Shown here in pieces: positions 17,038 to 24,816 of a stretch of 64,000 nucleotides of DNA; the first letter of the stretch is position 1; each line of letters begins with the position of its first letter. Position numbers and translations under genes: made by a program. A model generated the notes under the pieces. The model was not told the origin of the DNA and made no database searches. It saw only the letters and a list, made by a program, of their open reading frames with translations. Location of the stretch: the NCBI RefSeq assembly GCF_000196015.1, contig NC_007972.2, forward strand, positions 62,001-126,000, given 5' to 3'. This DNA comes from Cupriavidus metallidurans CH34. GTDB taxonomy: Bacteria; Pseudomonadota; Gammaproteobacteria; Burkholderiales; Burkholderiaceae.

Positions 17038-18588
17038 TCAAGCGGTCACCTCGGGGGCGATTTGCGCAATGCGTGCCCGCGCATAGTTGAGCGTGCCGTC
17101 CTTTGCACGCAACGGCCGCGACATGCGCTTCACCGGATCATAGATACGGTAGCGCGTGACATTGCCCCGACGCTCGTCGACGAGCTGGGTAAAGCCGGCC
17201 TCGATGCAGAAATCGACGTACTCGCGTCCGTTCATTTGCTGACCGGTCTCGAGCCTGTAGGTCGTGCTTTCCGCCAACGATATTGCATCGGCCATCGAAC
17301 GTTCAGCGCGCTTGCGCGCTTTGTCGATGGCTTCATGTGCTTCCCATTGCGCTTGCTCGTCTACTGAGAACCCACATAGCTCGAAAAGCCGACGACGGCG
17401 CTCTGCCGCGCTGCATTGCAAGACATCGACACCGAGTTCGTCACGCAGAGCGCGCTTAGAGTCGGTATTCCAGTCCTTGGGGCCGTCGAAGATGTGGAGT
17501 ACTGCCGCAACATTGCGCTCCATGACCGCGAGCGCCACCCGGTTGGCCCAATCGTATCCATAACCGGCCCGGTAGATTGCGGCCGCCTTGGTCTGACGAT
17601 CAAACTCGCGCTGGCTGATTTTCTGCCCTTCGCGCTCCTCAGCCGCCTTTTTCATGGCTTCCTGGTACTGCCGCTCGCTTATCAGACCGTGGATTCGCGC
17701 CGCCAGTTTGGTGGCCGGCCGTGCATTCTCACCTTCGAGGGGCTTGGGCGTGGGCATCGTCCGCGGAGGAACAATTCCGGCCGCGAAAAGAGCGTCATCG
17801 ACAGCCACGTAGCCACCGTCACTCGGCACGTTACGCACTGCTGCGAGCAGTCTGGGAGCGTTGTGCGGCGTGATCTCCAGCTTCTCCCCGCGCATGACCT
17901 GGCAGAGCGCTTGCAGCACGCTGGACGACAGGGCTCCTCGCAGGGCCGGCACTTCGATCAAGGGCTGCATCCAGAACTCGGACCGCGCATGGTGCGGATT
18001 GTCGCGGTAGGTATTGATGATGCAATCCCGCACCTTCTCTCCGCGCATCAGCGCGTAGGCGACATGTACCTCATGCCGGCAGTTGGGACTCGCGGCCGGG
18101 TGATACAGCGGGCCATTCGTGCCATAGCCGAAGCGGCGGACAAATTCACCGCAAACGAAGCCTGCGATATCGAACGCTCCGCGATCCTCAAACAGATCTA
18201 CCGTCTGGAACAGCGGACCTGCATCGTCGTGAGACATGTCGATAGCCTCCTCGGGGAAATACGCCAAGCGGCCAGCGGCCACCACGGCGCCCCAGGCGGC
18301 GCGGCTCATCTCGTGTGGGCGCAGGATCTTGCCGCCGACACGAACGATAAACCGATCCACCTCGTCGAGGATCATCGAAAGGATGGCCCGCCGCGTGCCA
18401 ACGGGTCGAACGGCAAAGTTTCCGCCGGCCAGTCGAACCACTGGAATTGCGCCGCGTTCGACATGGCGCACTGCGATATCTTCGACGCGTGGCGCTGCCT
18501 TCCCGTCTCTATCTTCATTCAGGTACTGCAGCACGCCGGCGAGCGTGGTGCGATGCTCGGCGCGTTGGCCGATATGAATCACGTACAT
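17038..18588 (-). CDS. large hypothetical plasmid protein
   Basis: This 516-residue soluble protein begins MYVIHIGQRAEHRTTLAGVL. It has no signal peptide or membrane segment. A mid-region contains charged helices (EAMKKAAEEREGQKISQREF), and the C-terminal third has GQQMNGREYVDFCIEAGFTQ. Start ATG 18588 is chosen because it follows a short structured leader whose GCTCC/GGAGC stem contains the ribosome-binding site; the longer frame would translate the preceding gene's tail. It probably belongs to one transcript with the two small paralogous genes upstream. Unrecognised family. Confidence 0.7.
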   Translation of the reverse strand: MYVIHIGQRAEHRTTLAGVLQYLNEDRDGKAAPRVEDIAVRHVERGAIPVVRLAGGNFAVRPVGTRRAILSMILDEVDRFIVRVGGKILRPHEMSRAAWGAVVAAGRLAYFPEEAIDMSHDDAGPLFQTVDLFEDRGAFDIAGFVCGEFVRRFGYGTNGPLYHPAASPNCRHEVHVAYALMRGEKVRDCIINTYRDNPHHARSEFWMQPLIEVPALRGALSSSVLQALCQVMRGEKLEITPHNAPRLLAAVRNVPSDGGYVAVDDALFAAGIVPPRTMPTPKPLEGENARPATKLAARIHGLISERQYQEAMKKAAEEREGQKISQREFDRQTKAAAIYRAGYGYDWANRVALAVMERNVAAVLHIFDGPKDWNTDSKRALRDELGVDVLQCSAAERRRRLFELCGFSVDEQAQWEAHEAIDKARKRAERSMADAISLAESTTYRLETGQQMNGREYVDFCIEAGFTQLVDERRGNVTRYRIYDPVKRMSRPLRAKDGTLNYARARIAQIAPEVTA

Positions 18589-18652
18589 GGGGAGCTCCAG
18601 GACGGAGCATGCCCCTTCGGGGACATGCCCCGAATGGGTTGGAAAAGAATGA
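18589..18652 (-). promoter_or_regulatory. short intra-operon structured leader
   Basis: Minus strand: CAACCCA then TTCGGGG/CCCCGAA hairpin with outer CCC/GGG, then GCTCC/GGAGC, TCCCC and ATG. It fills the gap between two co-oriented genes and lacks the 5' box. Confidence 0.65.
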
Positions 18653-18653
18653 C

Positions 18654-19007
18654 CTATGCAGGCACGCCCGCTTTCGCGTCGTGGATTGCCTGCAGGAGGT
18701 CGACAGAAGTGATGCGCCAGACGGCCCCGCGAGCGTTGCCTACGGCAAGCGTTCGAGTCGGTTCGAAACAATCCGAATCGAGCAGCGCGACCACGGTGGA
18801 CATAGGCAAGCGCCACAGGCAGACGATCACCTCATTGTCCGCAAGCGTTTCGCTGGGGACGTTGCTCGTGAAAGTCTCGTAGAGATCGCCGGTCTTCGTT
18901 TCGACCAGCGACAGTGCAGCGCGATCGTTGACGGCATAGAGTTCCACTGCGATGCGCAATGGACCAGGCGATCCGGCCAGGCCGGCGCCGTCGATGGTGA
19001 TGGGCAT
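18654..19007 (-). CDS. small protein, paralogue of the upstream gene (possibly DUF4313-like)
   Basis: This 117-residue protein begins MPITIDGAGLAGSPG. It aligns with the next gene upstream (19065-19457): shared pattern of a beta-rich start, LADxE..V...W.LP, a LL....F..T.R stretch and a final G.VWRI. The layout recalls DUF4313-type ICE proteins, an inference from pattern only. It is separated from its paralogue by 57 bp holding a short leader. Function unknown. Confidence 0.6.
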   Translation of the reverse strand: MPITIDGAGLAGSPGPLRIAVELYAVNDRAALSLVETKTGDLYETFTSNVPSETLADNEVIVCLWRLPMSTVVALLDSDCFEPTRTLAVGNARGAVWRITSVDLLQAIHDAKAGVPA

Positions 19008-19064
19008 AGGGGTCTCCCAGGCCCACCGCCTTGCGGGATGGGCCCGCAAGGGTTAAGGAAGGGG
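19008..19064 (-). promoter_or_regulatory. short intra-operon structured leader
   Basis: Minus strand: CCTTCCTTAACCC then CTTGCGGG/CCCGCAAG hairpin, GGTGGGCCTGGGAGACC around the ribosome-binding site, then ATG. Confidence 0.6.
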
Positions 19065-19457
19065 TCAGGCAACCGCAGCGGTGCGCCGATCGGATCTGCT
19101 GCGACTGGCCACGACCCGTGCCGCAGCGACTTCCGTAAGGATTTCGGCGTCGACAATGCGCCAGACTTCACCCTGGTCAAACCCGACCTGGTTCCAACGG
19201 CCGGTTTGCACGAACTTGCCGGTCTCAAGCAAGGCAGCCTTGAGATCGGTTGGCAGATTCCAGTCGCCCGTAACGAGGAACTCGTCGTCGGCCAGATTGG
19301 CATCGGGCAGGTTCACCGACAACACGCCGTAGGGCATTTGGTCATCGGCGCAAACCAGTGAGAAGGCTGGGCGTAGGTTGGTGGAATAGACACTGGCACG
19401 AAGCAGCACGCCAGCAGGATAGCTGGCCAGGCCTGCGCCATAGACAGTACGGCTCAT
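19065..19457 (-). CDS. small protein, paralogue of the downstream gene (possibly DUF4313-like)
   Basis: This 130-residue protein begins MSRTVYGAGLASYPAG. It shares with 18654-19007 the order SVYSTN...FSLV, VNLPDANLADDEFLV, WNLP, GKFVQTGR and GEVWRIVD. It carries a longer basic C-terminal tail (VVASRSRSDRRTAAVA) that the paralogue lacks. Preceded by a terminator and a short leader, it likely starts a three-gene unit running to 17038. Confidence 0.6.
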   Translation of the reverse strand: MSRTVYGAGLASYPAGVLLRASVYSTNLRPAFSLVCADDQMPYGVLSVNLPDANLADDEFLVTGDWNLPTDLKAALLETGKFVQTGRWNQVGFDQGEVWRIVDAEILTEVAAARVVASRSRSDRRTAAVA

Positions 19458-19550
19458 CGGGATACTCCTTTAGTGGGGAGACGCCCCGACGGGACGACGC
19501 CCGTGTGGGAGGGAAAACGAAAAAACGCACCCCGAGAGGTGCGTTCAAGC
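19458..19550 (-). promoter_or_regulatory. terminator followed directly by a short structured leader
   Basis: AACGCACC/GGTGCGTT stem (19524-19545) followed by TTTTTTCGTTTT on the minus strand ends the upstream unit. The CCCACACGGG/CCCGTCGGGG hairpin and a CTCC...GGAG pairing then lead into ATG 19457. Because no promoter fits between the two, either read-through past the terminator or attenuation must feed the gene. Confidence 0.6.
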
Positions 19551-19587
19551 GGTGAGCCGACGAATCGGCTCCTGAGAAGGAATTGCC

Positions 19588-19701
19588 TCAGCCGTTGCGG
19601 TCGAGGTCTTCGAGCATGCGCTGGCGATCGGCATTGCGTTGAACCCACATGCCGAAGGCGGCCAAACACAAGGCAAAACCAAGAACAAATGGTCCAAACA
19701 T
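19588..19701 (-). CDS. 37-residue single-pass membrane protein
   Basis: The ORF starts within the stop codon of the upstream gene (TGATG overlap) and reads MFGPFVLGFALCLAAFGMWV then a charged tail ending LEDLDRNG. A hydrophobic N-terminal helix with a short cytoplasmic-type tail is clear. The upstream GGAGAGAAG supplies a ribosome-binding site. Coupled translation with a two-helix membrane protein suggests they work together. Confidence 0.6.
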   Translation of the reverse strand: MFGPFVLGFALCLAAFGMWVQRNADRQRMLEDLDRNG

Positions 19702-20171
19702 CACTTCTCTCCTTTCGCCAAGACTGCTCCTAGCGCAAATAGTACAGCAGCACCGAGGAGTAGGCACGCGGCGTTAATCACGACCGTGGCATTGATCGAT
19801 TGCACGCCGGCAACGTATCCAGCGAAGCCAACGGAGCAGGCTGCGGACAGCGTATGGTAATAGCGACCATATGCCTGCATCTGATCCTTGGTTGGGTTGG
19901 TAAGGGCGTCGGCCAGCCGACTGAGCCAACCGTCGCCGGTGGCATGCTCGGTGTCGAGCCGATAGACAGCGTCCACCATGTGCACCAGCGGAACGGAACT
20001 GCCCCGTTGATGGGCCACGAGCGCATAGCCCTCGCCGGCATCGACCGCAGCTGTGACACGTGCCGCCATCCGCTTGGGAAGCTCGACAGTGTCATCCGTA
20101 TGCAGCGTGGCAAACGCCGTGGTTTCTTCTCCGGAAGTGGAGTTGAACGTGACCTTAATCAGTCGACTCAT
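19701..20171 (-). CDS. hypothetical protein with C-terminal membrane segments
   Basis: This 156-residue protein has a soluble N-terminal domain (MSRLIKVTFNSTSGEE) that contains ALVAHQRGSSVPLVHMVDAV. It ends in two hydrophobic helices near residues 107-126 and 128-150 (INATVVINAACLLLGAAVLF). The tail-anchored layout fits an inner-membrane protein. It overlaps the following 37-residue gene. Unrecognised. Confidence 0.6.
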   Translation of the reverse strand: MSRLIKVTFNSTSGEETTAFATLHTDDTVELPKRMAARVTAAVDAGEGYALVAHQRGSSVPLVHMVDAVYRLDTEHATGDGWLSRLADALTNPTKDQMQAYGRYYHTLSAACSVGFAGYVAGVQSINATVVINAACLLLGAAVLFALGAVLAKGEK

Positions 20172-20183
20172 GGCGTACTCCTT

Positions 20184-20567
20184 TCAACCGCGACGCCCGG
20201 CCACCACGCGAAGCGTGGCGACGAGGTTCGCGTAGCCCTGGTCGCTGGCCAACGATTCGACGGCGACAGCGTTTTCACGGCCGCCGGTCAAATCTTCACG
20301 GTTCCGACAAGTCCGGTACGACATGAGCACACCGCCTTCGGCGCCGGCGGGATGCTTGATCTCGACGAGCAACGAATCGGTGTGCAGCGCGAACACGTCG
20401 ACCTCGCGGCGACGCTGACGATGCTCCCTGATCGTGAAATCGCGTGGGCGCAACGCCATGTCTCCGGCGACGCGGCGCAGAACGCGGCAAGCATCACGAC
20501 GGATCTCCTGGCATGCCGCGGTGTTGGTCGACGGATGCCGACGGGTAAAGGATTTGGGGATTTTCAT
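20184..20567 (-). CDS. hypothetical basic protein
   Basis: This 127-residue protein begins MKIPKSFTRRHPSTNTAACQ. It is rich in Arg (RRDACRVLRRVAGD, REHRQRRREVDVF) with a VFALHTDSLLVEIKHPAGAE block. The E-I-K within a beta strand context faintly resembles a nuclease core, but this is too weak to call. A full leader of the shared family precedes it. The gap of 12 bp to the next gene suggests cotranscription. Confidence 0.55.
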   Translation of the reverse strand: MKIPKSFTRRHPSTNTAACQEIRRDACRVLRRVAGDMALRPRDFTIREHRQRRREVDVFALHTDSLLVEIKHPAGAEGGVLMSYRTCRNREDLTGGRENAVAVESLASDQGYANLVATLRVVAGRRG

Positions 20568-20690
20568 GGATATCCTGGATAAGGACGGGACATCCTTCCC
20601 CACGGGACGGTTGTCCCAGCTGGGTTGGTAGTCCGGCGATGCCGGACATGGTCGATGCGTCGAAGACGCGGGTGAAAGCGACTTGCCCAA
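20568..20690 (-). promoter_or_regulatory. full structured 5' leader (shared family)
   Basis: Minus strand: GCGTC-TTC-GACGC plus ATCGACC at 20650-20669, TCCGGCATCGCCGGA hairpin, CCAACCCA, GGGAC/GTCCC hairpin with TGGGG, then a GGAT-rich segment before ATG. Upstream lie two further tandem hairpins made of CAAGCC/GGCTTG repeats (20685-20735). No clear -10 is visible for this copy. Confidence 0.65.
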
Positions 20691-20789
20691 GCCTCGGGGC
20701 TTGGGCAAGCCCTCTCGGGCTTGCGATAGGTTGGCCCGCGCGGCAAGCCGCGCAGGAGAGAACGAGATGGGACTCCGACTGGAGTCCGC

Positions 20790-21263
20790 TTAACGCGTAA
20801 GACGGTAGCCGTTACCCGACGACACGAGGTACAGCTGCTCGCCAGTCGTGAACTGCTGATCGGCATCCTGCGTGAGAACGATCTGGCTGCCATTCTCCTT
20901 GCGGACAACGACCTCGACGCCTGCACGCCGGTTGAGCTGCGAGGCAACGCCCTGCGCCAGCACCGCGGAAACGGTACCGGACATCGCACCTGCGACATAG
21001 CGGCCATTGCCGCCGCCAATCACACGCGCGCCGAGCAATCCACCGACCAACGCGCCGACAACACCGGGGATACCGCTGTTGGCCGACGAGTAGCCGTCAC
21101 TGTCGATGATCGTCACCTGACGGAGACGAATGACAGTGACGACTTCCGCGGAACCCGTGCGGAGCGCTTCCGAACTGCGATAGCTGTTCGGAGACGTCTG
21201 CTGAGCTGCGCAGCCGGTGAAGATGATCGAAGCAAGGAAAAGCGAAGCGATACGCTTGAACAT
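20790..21263 (-). CDS. SlyB/Pcp-like glycine-zipper outer-membrane lipoprotein
   Basis: From ATG 21263 this is a 157-residue protein with a lipoprotein signal (MFKRIASLFLASIIFTGCAA; lipobox FTGC). The middle holds a glycine-zipper membrane segment (IPGVVGALVGGLLGARVIGG) and a beta-rich tail (VVVRKENGSQIVLTQDADQQF) as in SlyB/Pcp proteins. It would be anchored in the outer membrane and may stabilise the envelope. It has its own promoter and full leader. Confidence 0.8.
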   Translation of the reverse strand: MFKRIASLFLASIIFTGCAAQQTSPNSYRSSEALRTGSAEVVTVIRLRQVTIIDSDGYSSANSGIPGVVGALVGGLLGARVIGGGNGRYVAGAMSGTVSAVLAQGVASQLNRRAGVEVVVRKENGSQIVLTQDADQQFTTGEQLYLVSSGNGYRLTR

Positions 21264-21420
21264 GATGGCCTCTTCAAAAAAATAAGGGCCAACATGCCTA
21301 CGGGCAGGGTGGCCCGTAGGTGGGAGAAAAACAGATGTCCGGCTATACAACCGGAAAGGTCGATGCGTCTGAGACGCGGTAGGTGGAGCAATCTTAGCAG
21401 CGTTGCCGTGCTTTCAGCAA
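21264..21420 (-). promoter_or_regulatory. sigma70-like promoter and full structured leader of the lipoprotein gene
   Basis: Minus strand: -35 TTGCTG (21415-21420), 18-bp spacer, -10 TAAGAT (21391-21396), then 12 bp to the GCGTC-TCA-GACGC hairpin plus ATCGACC (21359-21378). A TCCGG/CCGGA hairpin, CTGTTTTTCTCCCA and a perfect CCTACGGGC/GCCCGTAGG hairpin follow. The transcript would start a few bases before the first hairpin. Confidence 0.75.
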
Positions 21421-21671
21421 CCGTTGATCGACGCGATCTCTTCGGCGTCCTGTTGCAGGATGCCGTACTCGATTACGGGGTCGACATCGCTGGCATAGCC
21501 CTCGCAAAACAGAGGGTTCATGATCTCCGTATCGTTGTGTACGAAAACGAGGCACGGTAGAAGATCGCCCATACCGTCGTCGCACATGGCGATGTGGAAG
21601 CCGATGCTGGGATATCGCGCATGGAACCGGGCGAGATCGTCCACGGTCGCGCCGTTTGCAGGTCGAGACAA
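21414..21671 (-). CDS. small hypothetical protein
   Basis: This 85-residue acidic protein begins MSRPANGATVDDLARFHARY and ends EIASINGC. It has no membrane segment. It follows the 21745-22449 gene after a short leader and is probably cotranscribed. The promoter of the lipoprotein gene overlaps its last codons. Unrecognised. Confidence 0.5.
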   Translation of the reverse strand: MSRPANGATVDDLARFHARYPSIGFHIAMCDDGMGDLLPCLVFVHNDTEIMNPLFCEGYASDVDPVIEYGILQQDAEEIASINGC

Positions 21672-21735
21672 GAAATGCTCCTAAAACGAGCACGCCCTAT
21701 CGGGCAAGTGCCCGAGCGGGTGGATATGGAAGATG
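21672..21735 (-). promoter_or_regulatory. short intra-operon structured leader
   Basis: Minus strand: CCACCCGC, TCGGGC/GCCCGA hairpin with outer CCC/GGG, then TGCTC-GTTTTA-GGAGCA holding the ribosome-binding site, before ATG 21671. Confidence 0.65.
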
Positions 21736-21744
21736 CCGCTGTGA

Positions 21745-22449
21745 TCAGATGCGGCCGATCTCGCGGGCCAGCTGGTCGAGAATGGCTTCGACAATGCGCT
21801 CGCGCCGGGTCCGCTGCGCCAGCGCATTGAACGCGAGGTCGGGACTGAGATGCGCGAGCGCATCCACAATGCCAATCCAGGTCTCCGCGACCACAGCGAT
21901 ACGCACAACGTTGGCGCCAACCGGCGCCTTGCTGGCAATGCAGAGCAGCGCGTCGAAGCGCGAGAGGTCGAGCGCGTGCTTAAGCTCCATGCGCTGTTCG
22001 ACATAGCTAGCGATGAGGAAGGAGCAGAACGCAGCAAGACCGACGTCGGCATCGGATGCCAGCGCCTGAATCCATTCCAGCGCGGCAGGCCGCACGTTCA
22101 CGTAAAGCGAGTCGCCGCGCGGCACGCGGTCAACTTTGGCGAGCTGCCAGCCCCAGTCCGGTCCGATGGCATAGAACTGCACGAGCTTTCCGTCGAGGAC
22201 CTGCGGCACGGCGTCGAACCACGTTGCACCGTCTTGCGCGGTCTCCACAAAGGCATTCCGGCTTTCGTCGAAAGCCAGGCCGCGTACGTACTCGCACAAC
22301 TGGAGACCTTCGGTCCGCGTGAACAATGGGGAGCGCAGCGGTTGCCATGGCTTCCCATTGGAGAATGCGATCGCGACCAGCGATTTGGGTAGCCTTAGAG
22401 ACGCCACGAAGATCTGGCGAAAGGCTGCGGGCGATTGAACTTGACTCAT
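21745..22449 (-). CDS. hypothetical protein
   Basis: This 234-residue soluble protein begins MSQVQSPAAFRQIFVASLRL. It has a beta-rich first half (LVQFYAIGPDWGWQLAKVDR) and a helical second half (WIQALASDADVGLAAFCSF). Start ATG 22449 is fixed by the leader, in which GTGCTCC/GGAGCAC occludes the ribosome-binding site four bases before ATG. It has its own promoter. Unrecognised family. Confidence 0.6.
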   Translation of the reverse strand: MSQVQSPAAFRQIFVASLRLPKSLVAIAFSNGKPWQPLRSPLFTRTEGLQLCEYVRGLAFDESRNAFVETAQDGATWFDAVPQVLDGKLVQFYAIGPDWGWQLAKVDRVPRGDSLYVNVRPAALEWIQALASDADVGLAAFCSFLIASYVEQRMELKHALDLSRFDALLCIASKAPVGANVVRIAVVAETWIGIVDALAHLSPDLAFNALAQRTRRERIVEAILDQLAREIGRI

Positions 22450-22594
22450 GAACGTGCTCCAAAAGATGTGGAGCACTCCGCCAGGGCAGGTGCCCCAACG
22501 GGATGAGAAAGATATGTGGCCGCGGCCACTGAGTCGATGCGCCTAAGGCGCGAGGTGTGGCTGCATAGTAGCAGCCAGGCACGCGCGATTGCAA
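22450..22594 (-). promoter_or_regulatory. sigma70-like promoter and full structured leader
   Basis: Minus strand: -35 TTGCAA (22589-22594), 18-bp spacer, -10 TACTAT (22565-22570), 13 bp, GCGCC-TTA-GGCGC plus ATCGACT (22532-22551), GTGGCCGCGGCCAC hairpin, ATCTTTCTCATCCC tract, GGGGC/GCCCT hairpin, GTGCTCC/GGAGCAC over the ribosome-binding site. Confidence 0.8.
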
Positions 22595-22604
22595 CGGCGC
22601 GCAA

Positions 22605-22643
22605 AAGAAAAAAGCCACTCCCGACGAAATCGGGAATGGCTGT
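22605..22643 (-). terminator. rho-independent terminator after the PRTRC operon
   Basis: AGCCATTCCCGA/TCGGGAGTGGCT stem followed on the minus strand by TTTTTTCTTTTG, directly after the ThiF stop codon. Confidence 0.9.
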
Positions 22644-23447
22644 TTAAACAGACTGGGCAGGCTTGCGCTTCGCTCGTGCTTTGCGTGCGCCAAGCTTGTA
22701 GCCGAAGCGCTCCCACACGACGGGATCAACGGGCAGCGGACTCGTTCTCCCCGTCAACAGGTTCACGAACGCGCCGCAGTTCTGCAGCGTGCCGGTGCGG
22801 AACAACGTCCAGAGCAGGTTATACGCCTGCACTGCGATCGCCATGTTGATCACCAAGGACTGCTTCTGCAGTGCCTCAGCCATCGAGCACGAAGGCGCGG
22901 TATCAGCCTTGTCCCCTTTCGGATCCAGCAGCTGCGGATACAGATCACCGACGTGCGGCAGGCGCTCCTTTGCCTTACCACCGATTTGACCGAGGATTAC
23001 CTGACCGTCATCCGCGTTGTTGCCGCAGTCGAGGTAGTAACCACCGGCACCGCGCTGCATGGCACCGACAATCGCCTTGCGCGCGGCACGGCTATCGACG
23101 CAGCCGATCACCATGTCGCACACGAAGCGATCTCCCGACCCGACGCGCCGGGTATGCGCTTCCCAGCGCGTACCCATCAGGTTGTTGAGCCGGTTCACGA
23201 TCAACGTCGCCTTGTACTGGCCCACGTCCACCGGATAGAAGCCCTGACGGCCGACGTTGGTCTCGCTGACGGTATCGTCATCGTAGACCGTGCAGTCGAT
23301 GCCGCCGGGGTGGCCCAGCTCGAGCATCGCATGATGCAGGCGTGCAAGATTTGGCAGCAATGCGCTACCGGTACCGCCGGCGCCCACAACGGATACGCGC
23401 CAGGCCCGAAGCAGCATGTCCTCTGGAATGCGATGGACGAAGGTCAT
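22644..23447 (-). CDS. PRTRC system ThiF family protein (E1-like adenylyltransferase)
   Basis: This 267-residue protein has the nucleotide-binding motif GAGGTG (residues 22-27), an acidic strand end YDDDTV, ETNVGRQGFY and GQYKA, as in ThiF/MoeB/E1 enzymes that adenylate a C-terminal glycine. Cys187 (APSCSMAEAL) is a candidate thioester cysteine. It overlaps the PRTRC A gene by 4 bp (ATGA), so the two are translated together. It would activate a ubiquitin-like partner, possibly PRTRC C. A terminator follows at once, closing the operon. Confidence 0.9.
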   Translation of the reverse strand: MTFVHRIPEDMLLRAWRVSVVGAGGTGSALLPNLARLHHAMLELGHPGGIDCTVYDDDTVSETNVGRQGFYPVDVGQYKATLIVNRLNNLMGTRWEAHTRRVGSGDRFVCDMVIGCVDSRAARKAIVGAMQRGAGGYYLDCGNNADDGQVILGQIGGKAKERLPHVGDLYPQLLDPKGDKADTAPSCSMAEALQKQSLVINMAIAVQAYNLLWTLFRTGTLQNCGAFVNLLTGRTSPLPVDPVVWERFGYKLGARKARAKRKPAQSV

Positions 23448-24085
23448 GCCGACACCTCCGCGCGCGCCGCGTCGTACCAACCGTGCGGGATGCGCTCGAC
23501 GTTCTCGAAGATGCCCTTGGCACATAGGCGTAGAGCCAGCGATGGCACGGCGGCATTGCAGTTGCCGATCACGAAGGCAAACTTTACGTCGTGCCGGTCA
23601 TCCGCATCGTCCGTTGCCGAAAAGAATGCCGGGTAGCGACCATGAGAATGGCAGTCGACCACCAGAACATCATCGGCACCGAGCCGGGGACGGTCGTACT
23701 TGAGGTGGCCAGTACCCTGCGCCAGGATCCGCAGCGGAACCAGGCGGAACTGCTGGGTACGGGCATTCCAGACCACGAACGCACCGGTTTCATTCGGATA
23801 CGCAGCGCGCGCCATGTCGGTAAACTCACCGATGAGCGCCGGAGGCACGCGGCCGCAGCGCAGTTCCGTTACTTCGGTCGCATCGCCATACGGGATGGCG
23901 GTTTGATGCTGGAACTCGCCGAGCCGGCGAACAACGCGCAGCCACGGCCGCACGATCTCGAGGAACACACCGTTAGCAGCGATGAGCAATCGCTCACCTA
24001 CCTGCTCCAGTGCCGGCAACGCGCCGTGGCGCGGCACCATCACCGAGGGAAACGACTGCTGCAAAGCCATATCAGCTGGATGCAT
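23444..24085 (-). CDS. PRTRC system protein A (JAMM/Mov34-type metalloprotease fold)
   Basis: This 213-residue protein carries an intact JAMM zinc site: His146-Ser-His148, seven residues, Ser156, two residues, Asp159 (HSHGRYPAFFSATD), with a plausible upstream Glu99 (NETGAFVVW). JAMM enzymes cleave isopeptide or peptide bonds after ubiquitin-like proteins. Lying between the B and ThiF genes with 2-bp and 4-bp junctions, it is likely the processing or deconjugating partner in the cassette. Confidence 0.9.
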   Translation of the reverse strand: MHPADMALQQSFPSVMVPRHGALPALEQVGERLLIAANGVFLEIVRPWLRVVRRLGEFQHQTAIPYGDATEVTELRCGRVPPALIGEFTDMARAAYPNETGAFVVWNARTQQFRLVPLRILAQGTGHLKYDRPRLGADDVLVVDCHSHGRYPAFFSATDDADDRHDVKFAFVIGNCNAAVPSLALRLCAKGIFENVERIPHGWYDAARAEVSA

Positions 24086-24087
24086 GA

Positions 24088-24807
24088 TTAGTTGTCCAGT
24101 TTGCCGGCGATTAGTTGCGCGAGCGTGAGTTTCATGGGAACGAGAACCTGCTTCGGAAAGTCCGGAAACTTACCGTCGAGCATGTCCTTCCAGAAGGCGT
24201 AGACACCGCGTTCGTACGCGACTCGTTTGCCGCCGTGATTGGGGTGGGTAAAGGCCGAGTTGAAGAAGCCCTCCTCCCAGCCAGAGATCGAAGCCACGTC
24301 GATCTGCTTTGGCACCTGCGCCGAGCCAATGCAGATCCTTCCGTGGTCCCAAGTGTTGAAGTAAGGCGGCTCGAACAAGGCGGTCTCCGGGCCCGGGCGA
24401 TCCTCGCCCTGCAGGGCAAAGACGCTGAAGCCCGAATGCGACGCCTGAAACACTAGGGCTGGATGCGCGACGATCGCGTTACGCTCACCGAACTCCTCGC
24501 ACTTGAAGAACACGCGGCGCGAGGCCGCAGGGCACCACCACGTGACAGTGGTGGCACTGATCGACAGTACATTCGGTGTCAGGAACTCGCCCTTGGGCAG
24601 CGCGTTCGCGGCAACCTGCCGAACCGCATGGATGAGAGCCATGCGGTTCAGCGGTACGCCAGCGCCAATCACCGGGCGCCCGGAGGCATCCGACACCATC
24701 CGATGGGCAGTCGCGTACGAGAACTGTCCGGGACCCTCCCCATAAAGCAAAATGGCCCCTTGGAGGGCCACGTCATGCGACCGCGACACGGTCAGGATTT
24801 CGGCCAT
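24088..24807 (-). CDS. PRTRC system protein B (E2-like signature)
   Basis: This 239-residue protein has in its C-terminal half the stretch PPYFNTWDHGRICIGS. Asn151 and Cys159 are eight residues apart, the same spacing as the conserved Asn and catalytic Cys of ubiquitin-conjugating E2 enzymes (HPN...GxICL). Membership in PRTRC B is clear from context and sequence; the E2-like role is inference. It is separated from PRTRC A by 2 bp and from F by 9 bp. Confidence 0.85.
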   Translation of the reverse strand: MAEILTVSRSHDVALQGAILLYGEGPGQFSYATAHRMVSDASGRPVIGAGVPLNRMALIHAVRQVAANALPKGEFLTPNVLSISATTVTWWCPAASRRVFFKCEEFGERNAIVAHPALVFQASHSGFSVFALQGEDRPGPETALFEPPYFNTWDHGRICIGSAQVPKQIDVASISGWEEGFFNSAFTHPNHGGKRVAYERGVYAFWKDMLDGKFPDFPKQVLVPMKLTLAQLIAGKLDN

Positions 24808-24816
24808 GTGGCCCTC

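Noticed and set aside
20685..20760. Tandem CAAGCC/GGCTTG hairpins considered as a CRISPR-like or origin repeat array
   Set aside because: Only two or three short inverted units, no spacers of regular size and no cas or rep gene; more likely structured intergenic sequence.
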